Assembly: GCF_003461245.1 (NCBI RefSeq)
Contig: NZ_QTWS01000007.1
Span: forward strand, 60,115 to 124,114
Source: Blautia sp. AF19-10LB
GTDB taxonomy: Bacteria; Bacillota; Clostridia; Lachnospirales; Lachnospiraceae
Length of the DNA stretch: 64,000 nt
Direction: 5' to 3'
The notes under the pieces were generated by a model. It did no database searches. It was not told the DNA's origin and saw only the letters and a program-made list of their open reading frames with translations. Below, piece after piece: positions 61,895-64,000 of the stretch. The position numbers and the translations under genes are program-made. Position 1 is the first letter of the stretch. Each line of letters begins with the position of its first letter.

Positions 61895-63871
61895 TCATCG
61901 TTTTGTAAAGTATCTGAATTCCTCATTATAAAAGGAAAATCTGTTGTTTAATTTATAAGTATCGCAGAACCACTGGTATGTCTCCAGATCATTTCTCTGC
62001 CAGATTCCCAGTGAAGATTTATTTGTAAAAACTGCCGGTGCATCCTCTGTTTCAAGCTGTTCTTTCAGTTCTTTCAGAGAATCCGGGCGAACTGCCATGT
62101 CGCTGAAGTCCATGGTAAAACACTGTGTGCTCCAGTGGAGCATGCTGTAGACTTCTGCCACATTCAGACCGAATGCATGCGTATTTGCAGGCACAACGGC
62201 TGCCACCTGCTGTGCAAAATCTTCAAACTCTGCCGTGTTGTGGAAGTTTTCTTTGATCTGACTGTTCTGTGAAAACTGCAGTACATTTCCCGTTCCCATT
62301 GCCAGTACAGAGGCCGCACAGATAAGTCCGATCCCGCCCCGCATAGCTTCATAAAAAGTACTGCGGGCGATATTTTCCCAGCCATTTTTTCTTACAAAAT
62401 CCATTCCGTACTGGGCAAGATAAGCCGCCAGAAGAACGGCTGAAAGGCTGATACAGTCCAGGTTATGGTAGGATGGACGGTTCATATAATAAACAAGGCA
62501 TCCCAGTGCACCGACACTGAGAAGAAAGACCAGATCTGTCTCCCAGCGGCGTTTTTCTTTGTCTCCAAACCAGCCTGCGATTCCCATTGCAACGCCAGTC
62601 AGAAACAGTGTGATCACTGCCATATATGCACTTGGATACGTTGGCAGATCGAGATGAAGTGTATCTGTCATGTATCCGTCAGAAAGCAGCGGAATCAAAA
62701 AGTCTCTCACCGAATTCATCGGACTGTGTTTGGAAAGATTATAAAGATTTACGATCCCATAAGCGCCCGCAAAAGCAAAGATCATGCCTGCACATTGCGC
62801 TCCGACAGAAAAAAACAGTTCCCGGATCTTCCATTTTTTTCTGGAAAGCAGTCTTGAAATATAAAGTCCTGCCCATGATACTGTGAGAAGAAGTCCTGTC
62901 TCTGTATTCCACAGGATTGCGAGCATACAGAGCAGATATCCACCTGCCGCAGTCCAGAGATTACTCCATTTTTTCTTAAGGATCACTGTTCCATAAAGAA
63001 GGAACAGCATAGGAAAGATCACTCTGTGCGGCCACACCTGCCAGTAGTATCCACCGCGCATTCCAAGCACCGGAAATGTCAACGCAAGTGCCGCAAGGAT
63101 ACGCAGAACTCTGCTTCTGACAAGCATCTGCAGCACCAGAAATGCACAGATATAAGCCAGTGTTCCGATGCCTGCGATCATCAGTACAAATGCACGGAAA
63201 TCACCATGGACCAGTTTCATCGGAATCTTGAAAAACAGCCCGTAATGGCCATAAATACTTGTCACATTGTGTGTATACGGCATTCCCTGATATACATTAT
63301 AAACAGAGTTAAAATATGCATGTGCATGATAATTATCACCCTGTTCGCCTCTTCCGTAAATGTTCGGCGTATACATGCAGTAAAAGATCAGAACCACAAA
63401 TGCCGCATAGGTAAGCCAGACGATCCATTCGCCTTTTTTCTCCTTAAGAGAAAGGTTCTCGTACATCCAGAAAAACACTGCAAGCTCTGCCAGAAACAGA
63501 AGGATCATCACTGCAAGCGGCTGTGTGTGCCAACCATATTTCATAGAAACTGCTCCTACCTGTTCAGTCTCTCTTGACACGCATACGGTCCAGAATGGAA
63601 ACTGTGATGCCAGAAGGATCACCAGCGAAGCTTTCTTAAATGCAGTACTTTCCAACAGACCCGGACCATCTGTCCAACATCCGGTCAGTGCCATTACACC
63701 AAGGAACAAGATGCAGAACAAAACCAGCGTCATTCCATAGATAAGAATGTTGTTATTTCCAAGTGCACTGATCCGGTCAGAAAGCCCCGGAATCAGAAAA
63801 CACCCCAGAAAAAAGCATGCTGTCAGAAGCCACGCTGCCAGTCCGCAGACAATTTCCCGATTCTTTTTCAT
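61895..63871 (-). CDS. Large multi-span membrane protein of the polysaccharide operon
   Basis: A 658-residue protein with about twelve to thirteen membrane helices and a C-terminal soluble portion (from about 560; EFEDFAQQVAAVVPANTHAF). Its large extracytoplasmic loop after two helices holds TPNIYGRGEQGDNYHAHAYF. The layout fits a GT-C-type glycosyltransferase or polymerase, but no signature motif was recognised. It is the first gene of the operon inside this window and ends 14 nt before the dehydrase. Confidence 0.7.
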   Translation of the reverse strand: MKKNREIVCGLAAWLLTACFFLGCFLIPGLSDRISALGNNNILIYGMTLVLFCILFLGVMALTGCWTDGPGLLESTAFKKASLVILLASQFPFWTVCVSRETEQVGAVSMKYGWHTQPLAVMILLFLAELAVFFWMYENLSLKEKKGEWIVWLTYAAFVVLIFYCMYTPNIYGRGEQGDNYHAHAYFNSVYNVYQGMPYTHNVTSIYGHYGLFFKIPMKLVHGDFRAFVLMIAGIGTLAYICAFLVLQMLVRSRVLRILAALALTFPVLGMRGGYYWQVWPHRVIFPMLFLLYGTVILKKKWSNLWTAAGGYLLCMLAILWNTETGLLLTVSWAGLYISRLLSRKKWKIRELFFSVGAQCAGMIFAFAGAYGIVNLYNLSKHSPMNSVRDFLIPLLSDGYMTDTLHLDLPTYPSAYMAVITLFLTGVAMGIAGWFGDKEKRRWETDLVFLLSVGALGCLVYYMNRPSYHNLDCISLSAVLLAAYLAQYGMDFVRKNGWENIARSTFYEAMRGGIGLICAASVLAMGTGNVLQFSQNSQIKENFHNTAEFEDFAQQVAAVVPANTHAFGLNVAEVYSMLHWSTQCFTMDFSDMAVRPDSLKELKEQLETEDAPAVFTNKSSLGIWQRNDLETYQWFCDTYKLNNRFSFYNEEFRYFTKR

Positions 63872-63911
63872 ATATTTATTTTTCCTTTTCTATACATTCT
63901 GTTTCAGGTAT

Positions 63912-63938
63912 GTTACTGTTCACTCTGTTCACAGTAAC
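63912..63938. repeat. Palindromic intergenic element GTTAC..GTAAC
   Basis: GTTACTGT and ACAGTAAC form an 8-bp stem around TCACTCTGTTC. A related sequence is at 17010-17037. It lies 41 nt before the polysaccharide gene at 61895-63871. It could be a dispersed repeat, a stem in the leader RNA or an operator. The rest of 63872-64000 holds no gene I can support. Confidence 0.45.
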
Positions 63939-64000
63939 TTGGTCAAAATGCATTCCAAATCACCTTCGGTGATGGCATTTTGCCCCGTATGTCTCGGGAT

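Overview
The window reads as chromosomal DNA of a low-to-moderate GC Gram-positive anaerobe of the Lachnospiraceae (Clostridia) type. Supporting signs are strong AGGAGG ribosome sites, TTG starts, a Clostridia-style Tad pilus operon with a DUF5702 protein, a MalFG-type sugar ABC operon under a LacI regulator, and an F-type ATP synthase ordered a-c-b-delta-alpha-gamma-beta-epsilon. The genus cannot be fixed from sequence reading alone. No rRNA, tRNA or CRISPR array was seen.

Layout. (1) 1-6.0 kb, minus: Tad (tight adherence) type IVb pilus operon: prepilin peptidase, TadZ/CpaE-like protein, TadA ATPase, TadB, TadC, Flp pilin, and a DUF5702 protein cut by the left edge. (2) 6.2-8.2 kb, plus: a GNAT acetyltransferase and a repeat-containing lipoprotein. 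(3) 8.2-10.3 kb, minus: amidohydrolase and AlaX-type tRNA-editing protein. (4) 10.4-16.9 kb, minus: a fructan/sucrose module (binding protein, two permeases, GH32 hydrolase) and its LacI repressor, with two matching operators. (5) 17.0-23.4 kb, minus: atpBEFHAGDC. (6) 23.5-29.1 kb, minus: birA, a WYL regulator, a phosphodiesterase, a thioesterase, a ketopantoate-reductase-like enzyme, nth and upp. (7) 29.2-32.4 kb, plus: a MoxR ATPase/VWA-like pair with a small partner. (8) 32.4-35.0 kb, minus: a PAP2/CDP-alcohol phosphatidyltransferase fusion and a zinc-finger-less DnaJ.

(9) 35.4-47.9 kb is the accessory island and the most interesting part. A minus-strand operon encodes a 1084-residue HerA/VirB4-like ATPase, a disordered acidic protein, a cytoplasmic Ig-like (Big_2) protein, a lid-less Hsp70, a small membrane protein, a TPR protein with a J-like domain lacking HPD, an orphan protein, a JAB/JAMM protease, a small Cys-rich protein and a CFI-box protein. 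Facing it is an HTH regulator interrupted by a run of ten C, which looks like a phase-variable ON/OFF switch. The island is visibly more A+T-rich than its flanks. It is bracketed by 36-nt direct repeats that are remnants of one transposase/nuclease-like gene. I do not recognise the whole as a named system.

(10) 48.0-48.5 kb holds a degenerate 53-bp tandem repeat in which every unit carries a start codon. (11) 48.6-50.9 kb: a membrane protein, an Eis-like acetyltransferase and long-form hpf. (12) 51.0-63.9 kb, minus: a surface-polysaccharide operon. It contains an E1-type (DdhC/RfbH) 3-dehydrase with its diagnostic His and Cys residues, a ThDP enzyme, a 4-ketosugar-reductase-like SDR, two CapK/PaaK-like adenylating enzymes, a flippase, a GT2 transferase and two large membrane proteins. 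Together these suggest a branched 3,6-dideoxyhexose (yersiniose-like) that may carry an acyl group. The early CDP-sugar genes would be expected beyond the right edge.
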